Made by a program: the position numbers and the translations under genes. A stretch of 64,000 nucleotides of DNA from Spirochaetaceae bacterium. GTDB taxonomy: Bacteria; Myxococcota_A; UBA9160; UBA4427. The stretch covers positions 124,001 through 188,000 of the forward strand of contig JACKFD010000002.1 in NCBI GenBank assembly GCA_020632655.1, given 5' to 3'. Shown here piece by piece: positions 49,459 through 57,608 of this stretch (position 1 is the first letter of the stretch; every line of letters starts with the position of its first letter). The notes under the pieces were generated by a model that ran no database searches, was not told the origin of the DNA, and saw only the letters and a list, made by a program, of their open reading frames with translations.

Positions 49459-51678
49459 ATGCGGATCCACCTTCTACCGCTCCCGGTCCTGCTCTTCGTC
49501 CTGGCCTTCGCGCCCACGGCCCTCGCCACGACCGTCTACTACGAGGCGACGAGCCTCGGCGGCTCGAGCTGGCGCCTCGACTACACGGTCGTGAACGACA
49601 CCCTCGCCGTCGACGTCGAGGAGATCACGATCTGGTTCGACGCCACCGAGACCGCGGATCTGACCGCGGCGATCGCGCCCTCGGGCTGGGATCCGCTCGC
49701 GATCCCCGCCGATCCGCTGCTCTTCGAGGACGGCTTCTACGATGCCCTCGCCCTCGGCGTGGGCATCGCACCGGGCGCCTCCCTCGCCGGCTTCTCGGTC
49801 GAGCTCGACTACCTCGGCGTCGGCGCACCGGGCGCGCAGTATTTCGAGATCGTCGACGCGTTCGACTCGTCGATCGTGCTCGACAGCGGCACGACCGTCG
49901 CGCGCGTGGTGTCGGCACCCGTACCCGAGCCCGGGGCGGCGCTGCTGATGCTCGTCGGGATCGGCGTCGTGGCCTCGCGTCGGCGCCTGCCCTTCGTGGG
50001 GGGCGTCTCAGCCTCGCGCGCGGGTCTGCCCATCGTCGCCGGGGTGGTGCTGCTCGTCGGTCTGATGGCGACGCCCGAGGCGCTCGCGCAGTCCGTGCCG
50101 ACGGATCAGGTCGAGGTCACGAACATGGAGCTGGTCGGGCGCGCGCGACGCAGCCGCGTGCACTTCGCCTACACCTGGCGCGTCACCTTCGCGAACGTGG
50201 GCGACGCGCTGACCGGCGTCGAAGGTCTCGCGACGGTCACGGGCCCTGGTCTCGAGAACGACTCGACGGCGCCGATCGCCCTCGGCGACCTCGCGGCGAA
50301 CGCCTCCGTCACGATCGAGGACGCGCTTACGCTCGTCGTGGATCGCCGCGTGCCCTTCGATCCGACCGCGATCGCCTGGCAATTCGTCGCGGATCCCCCT
50401 GCACAGGAGCCGGCGGCGCTCGAGGTCGTGCCGCCGGCCTTCGACTTCGGCGCCCCGGTCTTCGGCTGCCCCGAGGAGCAGCAGGTCGTGCTCCGCAACA
50501 CGGGCGACGTGCCGATCGTCCTGACGGACATCGCTTGCCCCGACTGTCAGCAGTTCCTGTCGCGGGATGCTGATCGCGGCGACTTCTTCTTCGACGTCTC
50601 CTTCGATTTCCGGCGCCGCAACGCACTGCCCGGCTTCGCGCCGCCCTGGACGCTGCCGCCGGGTGGTGAGTGGATCGTTCCGCTCACCTACCGGGCCACC
50701 TCTCTCGGAGGCTCGACTGCATCCATCGTGCTGACGACGGACATTCCCGGCACGCCCGTGATCACGATCGACGCCGTCGGGACGGGCACGCCGACGACTC
50801 CCGCCCAGGACGCTTTCGTGCAGGGCGGCGATTCCGGCGGGCAGGTCGACATCCTCTTCACGATGGATCGCTCGGGCTCGATGTCCGATGACCTCCAGGC
50901 GGTGATCGACAGCTTCACGGTCTTCGTCGACGAGCTGGTCGCGGCCGGAAACGACTTCCATCTCGCGGCGGTCGTTGCCGACGACGGCTGCGTCGTCGGC
51001 CCCGATCCCTTCCTCGACAACGGCTTCGAGGCGGCGGCGGCCCAGGCGGCGATCGACACGATGATCGATCTCGACTTCGCGCTCTCGTCCTACGGGATGA
51101 ATACAGAGCGTGGCTTCATGCTCGCGGAGGCGGCGCTCTCCGAGGCCAATCGCGGACCGGGCGGCTGCAATGAGGGCTTCCTGCGCGACGAGGCGCGCCT
51201 CGCGACGGTCCACATCTCGGACGAGCCCGAGCAGAGCATCAACTCCTTCGTCTACTACGTCGACACGTTCCGGCTGCTCAAGTCGGACCCGCTCGACCTG
51301 ACGATCAACGCGGTCGCCGGGGACTACCCGTCCGGTTGCGGCCGAGCCTCGGCCGGCACGGGCTACTACGAGGCGAAGACGATGTCGGGTGGCCAGTTCT
51401 TCTCGATCTGCACGACGGATTGGGGGGCGGAGCTGGCCGCACTCGCCACGAGCCTCGACGCGGGGCTCACTACGAGCTTCCCGCTCTCGTCTCCGGCGCT
51501 CGCGGGCACGGTCCGCGTCCGCATCGACGGCGTCGAGGCCTCCGACTGGCTGCTGCGCGCCTTCGGTCTCGGCGGATCGAATAGCGTCGTCCACTTCCCG
51601 AACGACGAGGGGGTCGCCCCGCCGCCGGCGGGATCGGTCGTCGAGATCGACTACTACCAGCCCGGAACCTGTAGCTAG
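49459..51678 (+). CDS. PEP-CTERM protein fused in frame to a von Willebrand A protein
   Basis: A single 739-codon frame. Residues 1-179 are a complete small PEP-CTERM protein: signal peptide (LLFVLAFAPTALA), beta domain, then VPEPGAALLMLVGIGVVASRRR (155-176). The frame continues without a stop into a second export-like segment (GLPIVAGVVLLVGLMATPEALAQ, ending about residue 210). An Ig-like region with cysteines (FGCPEEQQVVLRNTGDVPIVLTDIACPDC) follows, and a von Willebrand A domain (VDILFTMDRSGSMSDDL, MIDAS Asp470). A sorting tail is normally at the extreme C terminus. A GTG at 49996 (codon 180) could start a separate VWA protein. GGAGG precedes the first ATG. Confidence 0.85.
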   Translation: MRIHLLPLPVLLFVLAFAPTALATTVYYEATSLGGSSWRLDYTVVNDTLAVDVEEITIWFDATETADLTAAIAPSGWDPLAIPADPLLFEDGFYDALALGVGIAPGASLAGFSVELDYLGVGAPGAQYFEIVDAFDSSIVLDSGTTVARVVSAPVPEPGAALLMLVGIGVVASRRRLPFVGGVSASRAGLPIVAGVVLLVGLMATPEALAQSVPTDQVEVTNMELVGRARRSRVHFAYTWRVTFANVGDALTGVEGLATVTGPGLENDSTAPIALGDLAANASVTIEDALTLVVDRRVPFDPTAIAWQFVADPPAQEPAALEVVPPAFDFGAPVFGCPEEQQVVLRNTGDVPIVLTDIACPDCQQFLSRDADRGDFFFDVSFDFRRRNALPGFAPPWTLPPGGEWIVPLTYRATSLGGSTASIVLTTDIPGTPVITIDAVGTGTPTTPAQDAFVQGGDSGGQVDILFTMDRSGSMSDDLQAVIDSFTVFVDELVAAGNDFHLAAVVADDGCVVGPDPFLDNGFEAAAAQAAIDTMIDLDFALSSYGMNTERGFMLAEAALSEANRGPGGCNEGFLRDEARLATVHISDEPEQSINSFVYYVDTFRLLKSDPLDLTINAVAGDYPSGCGRASAGTGYYEAKTMSGGQFFSICTTDWGAELAALATSLDAGLTTSFPLSSPALAGTVRVRIDGVEASDWLLRAFGLGGSNSVVHFPNDEGVAPPPAGSVVEIDYYQPGTCS

Positions 51679-51690
51679 GCGACCGGGCGC

Positions 51691-53643
51691 ATGACCGCGA
51701 GCAAAGCGCGGCCGCTCGGCCGCCGCATGCCGGGGCCGCTCCTGGTCCTGCTGGCCGTGATCGGGCTGGCGGGGCCCGGCTCGGGCGCGGCGGCCGAGCG
51801 GCCCGACCTCGTGCTCGTCACCCTCGACACGCTGCGAGCCGATCGGATCGGCGCCTACGGCGATCCCCTCGCGCGGACGCCCGCCCTCGACGCGCTCGCG
51901 GCGAGGGGGGCGCTCTTCCGCGAGGCGACGACACCGATCCCTTTGACGTTGCCGGCGCACGCCTCGATCCTCTCTGGCCGCTACCCGCGCTCGCACGGCG
52001 TGCTCGACAACGCCGGCTTCGCGCTAGACGCCTCCGTGCCGCTCGTCGCCGAGTCGCTTCGAGACGCGGGCTACGCGACGGGGGCCTTCGTATCGGCCTA
52101 CGTGCTCGACGGGTCGAAGGGGCTCGCACGGGGCTTCGAGACCTACGACGACGGCTTCGACGCCGAGGCGATCACCAAGGCGACGCGGCGTGGGCTGGCG
52201 GAGCATCCCGGCTCCGAGGTCGTCGCCCGCGCGCTCGACTGGTGGCGCACGCGATCGGGGCCGCGCTTCCTCTGGGTGCATCTCTTCGAAGCGCATCGTC
52301 CCTACGTCCCCGGTCCGGAGGGCGGCGATCCCTATCGAGCGGAGGTGGCGAGGGTCGACGCGGCGGTCGCGATGCTCGTCGATGCGATCGGCGCGGAGCC
52401 GGTCGTCGTCGTCGCGGCGGACCATGGCGAGGCGCTCTGGGACGAGGGCGAGCTCGAGCACGGCCTGCTGCTCACGCGTTCGGTCGTGCGCGTGCCGCTG
52501 GTGATCCGACCACCGGGTGGAATCGAGGGGCGCGCGTCGGCCCCCGCGCGCGGACCGCACCCGCGGCCGGCGGCGTGGGTGCCCTTCGCGGGGATCGGGC
52601 CGGATGGGTTGGTGCTCGATGCGGTGCCCGATGCACCCCGGGCGGCGCGCGTGATCGAGACGCCCGTGAGTCTCGTCGATCTGGTGCCCACGCTGCTCGA
52701 CTTCGCGGGACTCGTCTGCGTCGGGTGTGAAGGACGTTCGCTGCGGGGAGCGGTCGAGGGGCGTGAGCTCGAAGCGCTCCCCGTCTTCAGTGAGACGCAC
52801 TATGCGACCCATCATTTCGGCTGGGCGCCGGCGTATCTCGTTCGCGACGCCGCGCATCGGCTGCTGCGGGATCCCGCGGAGCGATGGACCGGGGTCGTGT
52901 CGGATCCCTGGGCACAGCGGCCGCTCGAAGGCGAGGACGACGCTCGCGCCCGTCTCGCCGATCAGCTCGATCGCTTCATGGCCCGGGAGGTGAGCGTACC
53001 CCGGGAGGTCGACGCGGAGACGCGCGCGGGTCTCGAGGCCCTCGGCTATCTCGCGACCTTCGTGACGGCGGGTGAGGTCGATCCCGGCGAGAGGACACCC
53101 GGCACGGTCGGAGCCCATGCCCCGCGGTCGGGTGCATCGCCTCCGCGCGAGCCGACGAAACGCGCCCGCGTGGCCGAACGCATGCCGCTCCTGCATCGCC
53201 TCTTTCTCGCGCAAGCGCGCATGCGCTCGGAGCCCGTGCATGCGAAGGGGCTCCTCGACGAGCTCGTTCGGGACGCGCCCGACCTCGTGCCCGCCTGGCT
53301 GAGCCTGGCGCAGCTGCGCGCGAACGCCGGCGACGCGGACGCGGCGCTCGCCGCGCTCGACGAGACGGACCGGCTGGCGCCGGACCACGAGGAGGCGGCC
53401 TTCCTTCGCCTCGCCGTCCTGCGCGGGGCCGGCCGCATCGGTGCGGCGCTCGCCCTGGTGGGATCCCGTCGCGGCCAGGATCCGGACTCGCTCTTCTGGA
53501 TCCGGCAGGAGATCGACCTCCATGCGCGGCGCGGCGACGTCGCGAGCGTGGCCCGGCTCGTGGCGGAGGGGAGCGAGCGGGCGCCGGGCGATCCGTACCT
53601 GCTGCGGATGCGGACGCTCCTACGAGATGCCGGGGGGCGTTGA
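51691..53643 (+). CDS. sulfatase/alkaline phosphatase-fold protein with C-terminal TPRs
   Basis: A 650-residue protein: signal peptide (LLVLLAVIGLAGPGSGAAA), alkaline-phosphatase superfamily core (LVTLDTLRADRIGAYG for metal binding, PLTLPAHASILSGRYPRSHG, VVVAADHGEALWDEGELEHG). Arylsulfatases have C/S-x-P-x-R at the nucleophile; here it is TLPAH with Thr86, so no formylglycine is made and a Thr nucleophile, as in phosphatases or phosphodiesterases, is likely. The last 150 residues are TPR-like (AWLSLAQLRANAGDADAALAALDETDRLAPDHEEAAFLRLA). It starts 12 bases after the VWA stop, so it may be cotranscribed with that gene. Confidence 0.87.
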   Translation: MTASKARPLGRRMPGPLLVLLAVIGLAGPGSGAAAERPDLVLVTLDTLRADRIGAYGDPLARTPALDALAARGALFREATTPIPLTLPAHASILSGRYPRSHGVLDNAGFALDASVPLVAESLRDAGYATGAFVSAYVLDGSKGLARGFETYDDGFDAEAITKATRRGLAEHPGSEVVARALDWWRTRSGPRFLWVHLFEAHRPYVPGPEGGDPYRAEVARVDAAVAMLVDAIGAEPVVVVAADHGEALWDEGELEHGLLLTRSVVRVPLVIRPPGGIEGRASAPARGPHPRPAAWVPFAGIGPDGLVLDAVPDAPRAARVIETPVSLVDLVPTLLDFAGLVCVGCEGRSLRGAVEGRELEALPVFSETHYATHHFGWAPAYLVRDAAHRLLRDPAERWTGVVSDPWAQRPLEGEDDARARLADQLDRFMAREVSVPREVDAETRAGLEALGYLATFVTAGEVDPGERTPGTVGAHAPRSGASPPREPTKRARVAERMPLLHRLFLAQARMRSEPVHAKGLLDELVRDAPDLVPAWLSLAQLRANAGDADAALAALDETDRLAPDHEEAAFLRLAVLRGAGRIGAALALVGSRRGQDPDSLFWIRQEIDLHARRGDVASVARLVAEGSERAPGDPYLLRMRTLLRDAGGR

Positions 53644-53745
53644 GCGGCGGACGGGAAGGGCAGACTCCGCTCGTGGCCGCGCGTCGGTTCGGCCTGGACT
53701 CCTGGGGCTGGCGGCGACGAGGCGGAGCAGGCGATCCTCGGCGGG

Positions 53746-55077
53746 ATGAGCCAGACCCCGCTCGGGCCGACGTCGCCCTCGGATCACGACGACTTCACCG
53801 TCTCGCGCACCTACTCGGGCTACGTGCTCGCGCTGCTCTTCGGCGTCGCCGTCCTGAACATGCTCGATCGCCAGATCCTCGGGATGTTGGTCGTCCCGAT
53901 CAAGGCGGAGTTCGGCGTCTCGGACACGGCGATGGGGTTCCTGACCGGGCCCTCCTTCGCGCTCTTCTACGCGATGGCGGGGATTCCGATCGCGCGCTGG
54001 GCCGACCGGGGCGTGCGGCGCTCGATCATCGCGATCGGACTCCTGCTCTGGAGCGGGCTCACGCTCGCGTCGGGCTGGGTCTCGAGCTTCGGTCAGCTCG
54101 TGGTCGCGCGGCTCGGCGTCGGGGTCGGCGAGGCGGCGGGGACGCCGCCTTCGCATGCACTCATCTCCGACTTCTTCCCGCCCGAACGCCGCGCGGCCGC
54201 CCTCGCCGTATTCACCGTCGGCGCGAGCACGGGCGTCGCGGCCGCGCATCTCGTGGGTGGCTGGGTCGGCGAGCATTGGGGCTGGCGGGCGGTCTTCATC
54301 GTGGCCGGCGTGCCGGGTCTGGTGCTCGCCGCACTGATCCGCGGGACGGTGCGGGAGCCGACGCGCGGTCGCTTCGACGGGGGCGCGCGGGTGCCCGAGC
54401 GTGAGGACTGGCGCGCGGCCGTCCGAGTGCTCCTGCGTATCCCGTCGTACCGACACGTCGCCGCGTCGGCGAGCCTGCATTCCTTCGCGTTCTCGGGATC
54501 GATGATCTGGTATCCGCCCTTCCTGATGCGGGTACACGACCTCGCGCAGTCGGAGGTCGGGACGACGCTCGCGCTCTACTCCTCGCTGCCGACGGGGATC
54601 GGGATCTTCCTGGGTGGGATCCTCACGGATCGGTTGGCGCGTCGTGACGTGCGCTGGCTGCAGGGCTACGCCGGGGTCACGATGCTCGCTTTCGCGCCTT
54701 TCGCGCTCGGCTTCCTCTTCCTGCCGGGGCGCTCGATCGCCTTCGCGAGCCTCGCGATCGCTGCCTTCATGATGGGGGCATCGACCCCGGGCATCCACGT
54801 CACGACCCAGGCGCTCGCCCCCGCACGCATGCGTTCGCTCGCTTCGGCGATCAACCTGCTGCTGCTGAGCCTGGTCGGCGCCGGCCTCGGGCCCTTCGTG
54901 GTCGGCGTGCTGAACGACTGGCTCGAGCCGCGCTTCGGGGACGAGGCCGTGCGCTACACGCTCTCGCTCGTCGCGTTGACGGCGATCTGGAGCGCGCTGC
55001 ACAACGGACTCGCGGCGCGGCATCTGCGCGCGGATCTGGGTGCGAGCGATCGGGGCAGGGCGCGTCGAGACGCCTAA
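53746..55077 (+). CDS. major facilitator superfamily transporter, spinster-like
   Basis: A 443-residue membrane protein with 12 predicted helices. The first helix reads YVLALLFGVAVLNMLDRQIL, followed by the loop-2 motif GIPIARWADRGVRRS, GVGEAAGTPPSHALISDFFPPERRAAALAVF, and a second GRSIAFASLAI half. DR in helix one and the GEA...PxxxSLI/SDFF block mark the spinster-like MFS group that moves hydrophobic anions or lipids. Its stop overlaps the stop of the convergent EthD-like gene by 4 bases (55074-55077). Substrate unknown. Confidence 0.9.
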   Translation: MSQTPLGPTSPSDHDDFTVSRTYSGYVLALLFGVAVLNMLDRQILGMLVVPIKAEFGVSDTAMGFLTGPSFALFYAMAGIPIARWADRGVRRSIIAIGLLLWSGLTLASGWVSSFGQLVVARLGVGVGEAAGTPPSHALISDFFPPERRAAALAVFTVGASTGVAAAHLVGGWVGEHWGWRAVFIVAGVPGLVLAALIRGTVREPTRGRFDGGARVPEREDWRAAVRVLLRIPSYRHVAASASLHSFAFSGSMIWYPPFLMRVHDLAQSEVGTTLALYSSLPTGIGIFLGGILTDRLARRDVRWLQGYAGVTMLAFAPFALGFLFLPGRSIAFASLAIAAFMMGASTPGIHVTTQALAPARMRSLASAINLLLLSLVGAGLGPFVVGVLNDWLEPRFGDEAVRYTLSLVALTAIWSALHNGLAARHLRADLGASDRGRARRDA

Positions 55078-55772
55078 CGTCGCGAGATCAGCTCCCAGCG
55101 CGTCGCGCGGACGGGGTCCCGCTCGAGGCGCGCGAGGGTCTCGGGATCGAGGGGGGGCGGGCTCGGCGCAGGTGAGCCTGTCTTGAAGATCGGCGTGGGC
55201 GGGCCGAAGGGCGGCAGTCCCGGTTCGGCCCCATCGGGAACCCGGATCGCGCTCGTCGCAGGCGCCTCGACGAGGACGAGCGCCTTGCGTCGCGGGCTCG
55301 GGACGCCGTAGCGCGCGACGCCCGCGAGACCCGCTCGTAGCCGCTCGGAATCGGACGCGAGCCACGCGTCGAAGGCCGGTACCGACTCGGGCCGCGACCA
55401 GACGCTCTGCAGCGTGAGCAGTCCGGGCTCCGCGGCCGCGGGTCGCGGCCGGATCGTTTCCTCGCGGAAGACGAATTGTTGGAAGACGACCTCCTGCACG
55501 ACCTCGACCCGTCCGCGCGCGCGCAGCCCCTCGGCGACGGGGCGGACGGCGGCGAGGGCCTCGTCCTCGGAGGCGTAGCGGCAGCCCCAGAGCGTCAGGT
55601 ATCGCGCCGACGTCTCGTCGAGCGCGCGGTAGCGCAGGACGGAATCGAAGAGGCCGGCTTCGAGGCTGTCCGGGATGTGCACGTCCTCGTACCAGGCGTG
55701 CAGGTCGGTCTCGCGACCGGGCAGCGGATTCGACCAGACGGCGTAGAAGGAGGGCGGGAAGGGCTCGGGCAT
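55074..55772 (-). CDS. EthD-like dimeric alpha/beta-barrel protein
   Basis: A 232-residue protein with two ferredoxin-like halves. The first has FYAVWSNPLPGRETDLHAWYEDVHIPDSLEAGLFDSVLRYRAL, the EthD-type WYxxxHxP motif. The second reads LLTLQSVWSRPESVPAFDAWLASDSERLRAGLAGVARYGV. These small domains assist oxidation or cyclisation of aromatics, or are uncharacterised. It diverges from the D-aminoacylase operon, and both promoters overlap the palindrome at 55802-55817. Its product may therefore act in the same pathway. Confidence 0.75.
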   Translation of the reverse strand: MPEPFPPSFYAVWSNPLPGRETDLHAWYEDVHIPDSLEAGLFDSVLRYRALDETSARYLTLWGCRYASEDEALAAVRPVAEGLRARGRVEVVQEVVFQQFVFREETIRPRPAAAEPGLLTLQSVWSRPESVPAFDAWLASDSERLRAGLAGVARYGVPSPRRKALVLVEAPATSAIRVPDGAEPGLPPFGPPTPIFKTGSPAPSPPPLDPETLARLERDPVRATRWELISRR

Positions 55773-55801
55773 GGGGCACCTGCGTCCGAGGGCTTGAGTC
55801 G

Positions 55802-55817
55802 AATCATTATAATGATT
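55802..55817. promoter_or_regulatory. perfect 16-bp palindrome over divergent TATAAT boxes
   Basis: AATCATTATAATGATT is exactly self-complementary. It holds a perfect -10 TATAAT on each strand (plus 55808-55813; minus 55806-55811). On the minus strand TTGATC (55828-55833), 16 bases from its TATAAT, completes a promoter for the EthD-like gene. The plus strand has no clear -35. An A/T-only centre in such a GC-rich genome is striking. A dimeric repressor there would close both operons; the GntR protein at 61212 is a candidate. Confidence 0.7.
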
Positions 55818-55855
55818 AGGATGCGGCGATCAATGCGACGGACGGAGTGGCGCGG

Positions 55856-57571
55856 ATGATCGATCTCATCGTTCGGGGCGGAGAGCTGATCGACGGAACG
55901 GGGGCGCCGCGGCGTCGTGCCGATCTCGCGATCGACGCCGGCGAGATCGTCGAGATCGGGGACGTGTCGGGCCGCGTGGCACGGCGCACGATCGACGCCG
56001 AAGGGCACGTCGTGACCCCCGGCTTCATCGACGCGCACACCCACATGGACGCCCAGGTCGCCTGGGATCCGCTCGGCGAGTCCTCGTGCTTCCACGGCGT
56101 GACGACGGCGATCATGGGCAATTGCGGATTCACCCTCGCGCCCGCGCGTGCGCACGAGCGCCACCTCGTCGTGCGCAACCTCGAGCGCGCCGAGGACATC
56201 GCGGCCGAGGCGATGGAGGCGGGGATCGACTGGTGCTGGGAGACCTTTCCCGAGTACATGGACTTCGTCGATCGCGTGCCCAAGGGCATCAACTACGGCT
56301 GCCAGATCGGACACTCGGCCTTGCGCACCTGGGCGATGGGGGAGCGCGCCTTCGAGGAGCAGGCGAACGAGGCGGACCTCGCGTGCATGGTGACCGAGGT
56401 CGAGGCGGCGATGCGCGCGGGGGCCTTCGGGCTCTCGACCTCCGTCTCGCCGAGCCATGCGACCTCGGACGATCGACCCGTGGCGAGTCGCATCGCGAGC
56501 TGGGACGAGATCGCGCATCTCGTCGCGGCGATGGGGCGTGCGGGCGGCGGCGCCTTCGAGCTCGCGCACTCGCCCGACGTGCGCGATGCGGATCCGGCCA
56601 GGCGCGAGGCCTACATGCGGCGGCTGACTCGGATCGCCGTCGACACGGGGGCGATGGTCACCTTCGGGCTGCTGGCCTTCGGCGCGGACGACCATCTCTG
56701 GCGGCCGATCGTCGAGCTGCTCGACCGGATCAACGCCGAAGGCGGCCGCGCCTGGGGGCAGGTGCATACGCGGCAATTCGGGCTCCTCCTCTCCTTCGAG
56801 ACGCGGCTGCCCTTCGACGGGCTGCCCGAGTGGCACGCGCTTCGGCAGGGCCCGCTCGAGGAGCAGAAGCGCGCGCTACGCGATCCCGAGCGACGCCGTC
56901 GTCTGGTCGGGATCGCCACGACGGCGGACTACGGCCAGGCGATCGGCGCCGAGGCGCGTCCGCCGGTCTGGAACGCGATCTTCCCGCTCGAGTCCGCGCT
57001 GCCGCCCTTCCGCTCGATCGAGTCGATTGCGAAGGAACGAGGCGTGGCACCGATCGACGCCTTCCTCGACGTCGCCCTCGAACGCGACCTGCGCGGCTTC
57101 TTCATGCAGTCCGTCGCGAACCAGGACCAGGATCGCGTGCTCGAGCTGATGCGCCATCGCTTCGCGATCCCCACCTTCAGCGACTCCGGCGCGCACGTCA
57201 GCCAGATCATGGACTCCTCGCTCCAGACGCATCTGCTCGCGCATTGGGTGCGGGAGAAGCAGGCCTTCGGACTCGAGGAGACGATCCATCGCCTGACCCG
57301 GCTCCCCGCCCGGGCCTGGCAGGTGCCCGACCGCGGCGTACTCGCCGTGGGACGCGCCGCCGACGTGAACGTCTTCGATCCCGATCGCGTGGCCCCCGAT
57401 CTGCCGGAGCTGCGCCACGACCTGCCCGGCGGCGCGCCGCGCCTGCGACAGACCGCGACGGGCTTCCTCGCGACGATCGTGAACGGCGCGGTCCTGCTCG
57501 AGAAGGGCGAACCGACCGGCGTCACGCCGGGCGCGCTGCTCCGGCGAAGCCCCGTGGCCCCGAAGCATTGA
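55856..57571 (+). CDS. N-acyl-D-amino-acid deacylase / D-aminoacylase-like amidohydrolase
   Basis: A 571-residue amidohydrolase: LIVRGGELIDGTGAPRRRADLAIDAGEIVEIGD is the beta-sandwich start, GFIDAHTHMDAQVAWDP the metal-binding HxH, and NCGFTLAPA and SDSGAHVSQIMD the later metal/substrate motifs. The C-terminal end RGVLAVGRAADVNVFDPD closes the urease-like sandwich. The ATG at 55856 is preceded by GGAG at 8 bases; a GTG at 55847 would add three residues. It is the first gene of a five-gene operon with gaps of 30-62 bases. Family members hydrolyse N-acyl-D-amino acids or cyclic amides and lactones; the actual substrate is open. Confidence 0.88.
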   Translation: MIDLIVRGGELIDGTGAPRRRADLAIDAGEIVEIGDVSGRVARRTIDAEGHVVTPGFIDAHTHMDAQVAWDPLGESSCFHGVTTAIMGNCGFTLAPARAHERHLVVRNLERAEDIAAEAMEAGIDWCWETFPEYMDFVDRVPKGINYGCQIGHSALRTWAMGERAFEEQANEADLACMVTEVEAAMRAGAFGLSTSVSPSHATSDDRPVASRIASWDEIAHLVAAMGRAGGGAFELAHSPDVRDADPARREAYMRRLTRIAVDTGAMVTFGLLAFGADDHLWRPIVELLDRINAEGGRAWGQVHTRQFGLLLSFETRLPFDGLPEWHALRQGPLEEQKRALRDPERRRRLVGIATTADYGQAIGAEARPPVWNAIFPLESALPPFRSIESIAKERGVAPIDAFLDVALERDLRGFFMQSVANQDQDRVLELMRHRFAIPTFSDSGAHVSQIMDSSLQTHLLAHWVREKQAFGLEETIHRLTRLPARAWQVPDRGVLAVGRAADVNVFDPDRVAPDLPELRHDLPGGAPRLRQTATGFLATIVNGAVLLEKGEPTGVTPGALLRRSPVAPKH

Positions 57572-57608
57572 GGCGACCCGGTCCCGACTGGCGCCGACAG
57601 GAGAAGAG

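Noticed and set aside
53620..55779. Large minus-strand frame opposite the MFS gene
   Set aside because: It has no hydrophobic or domain pattern; the plus-strand MFS transporter with 12 helices is the real gene.
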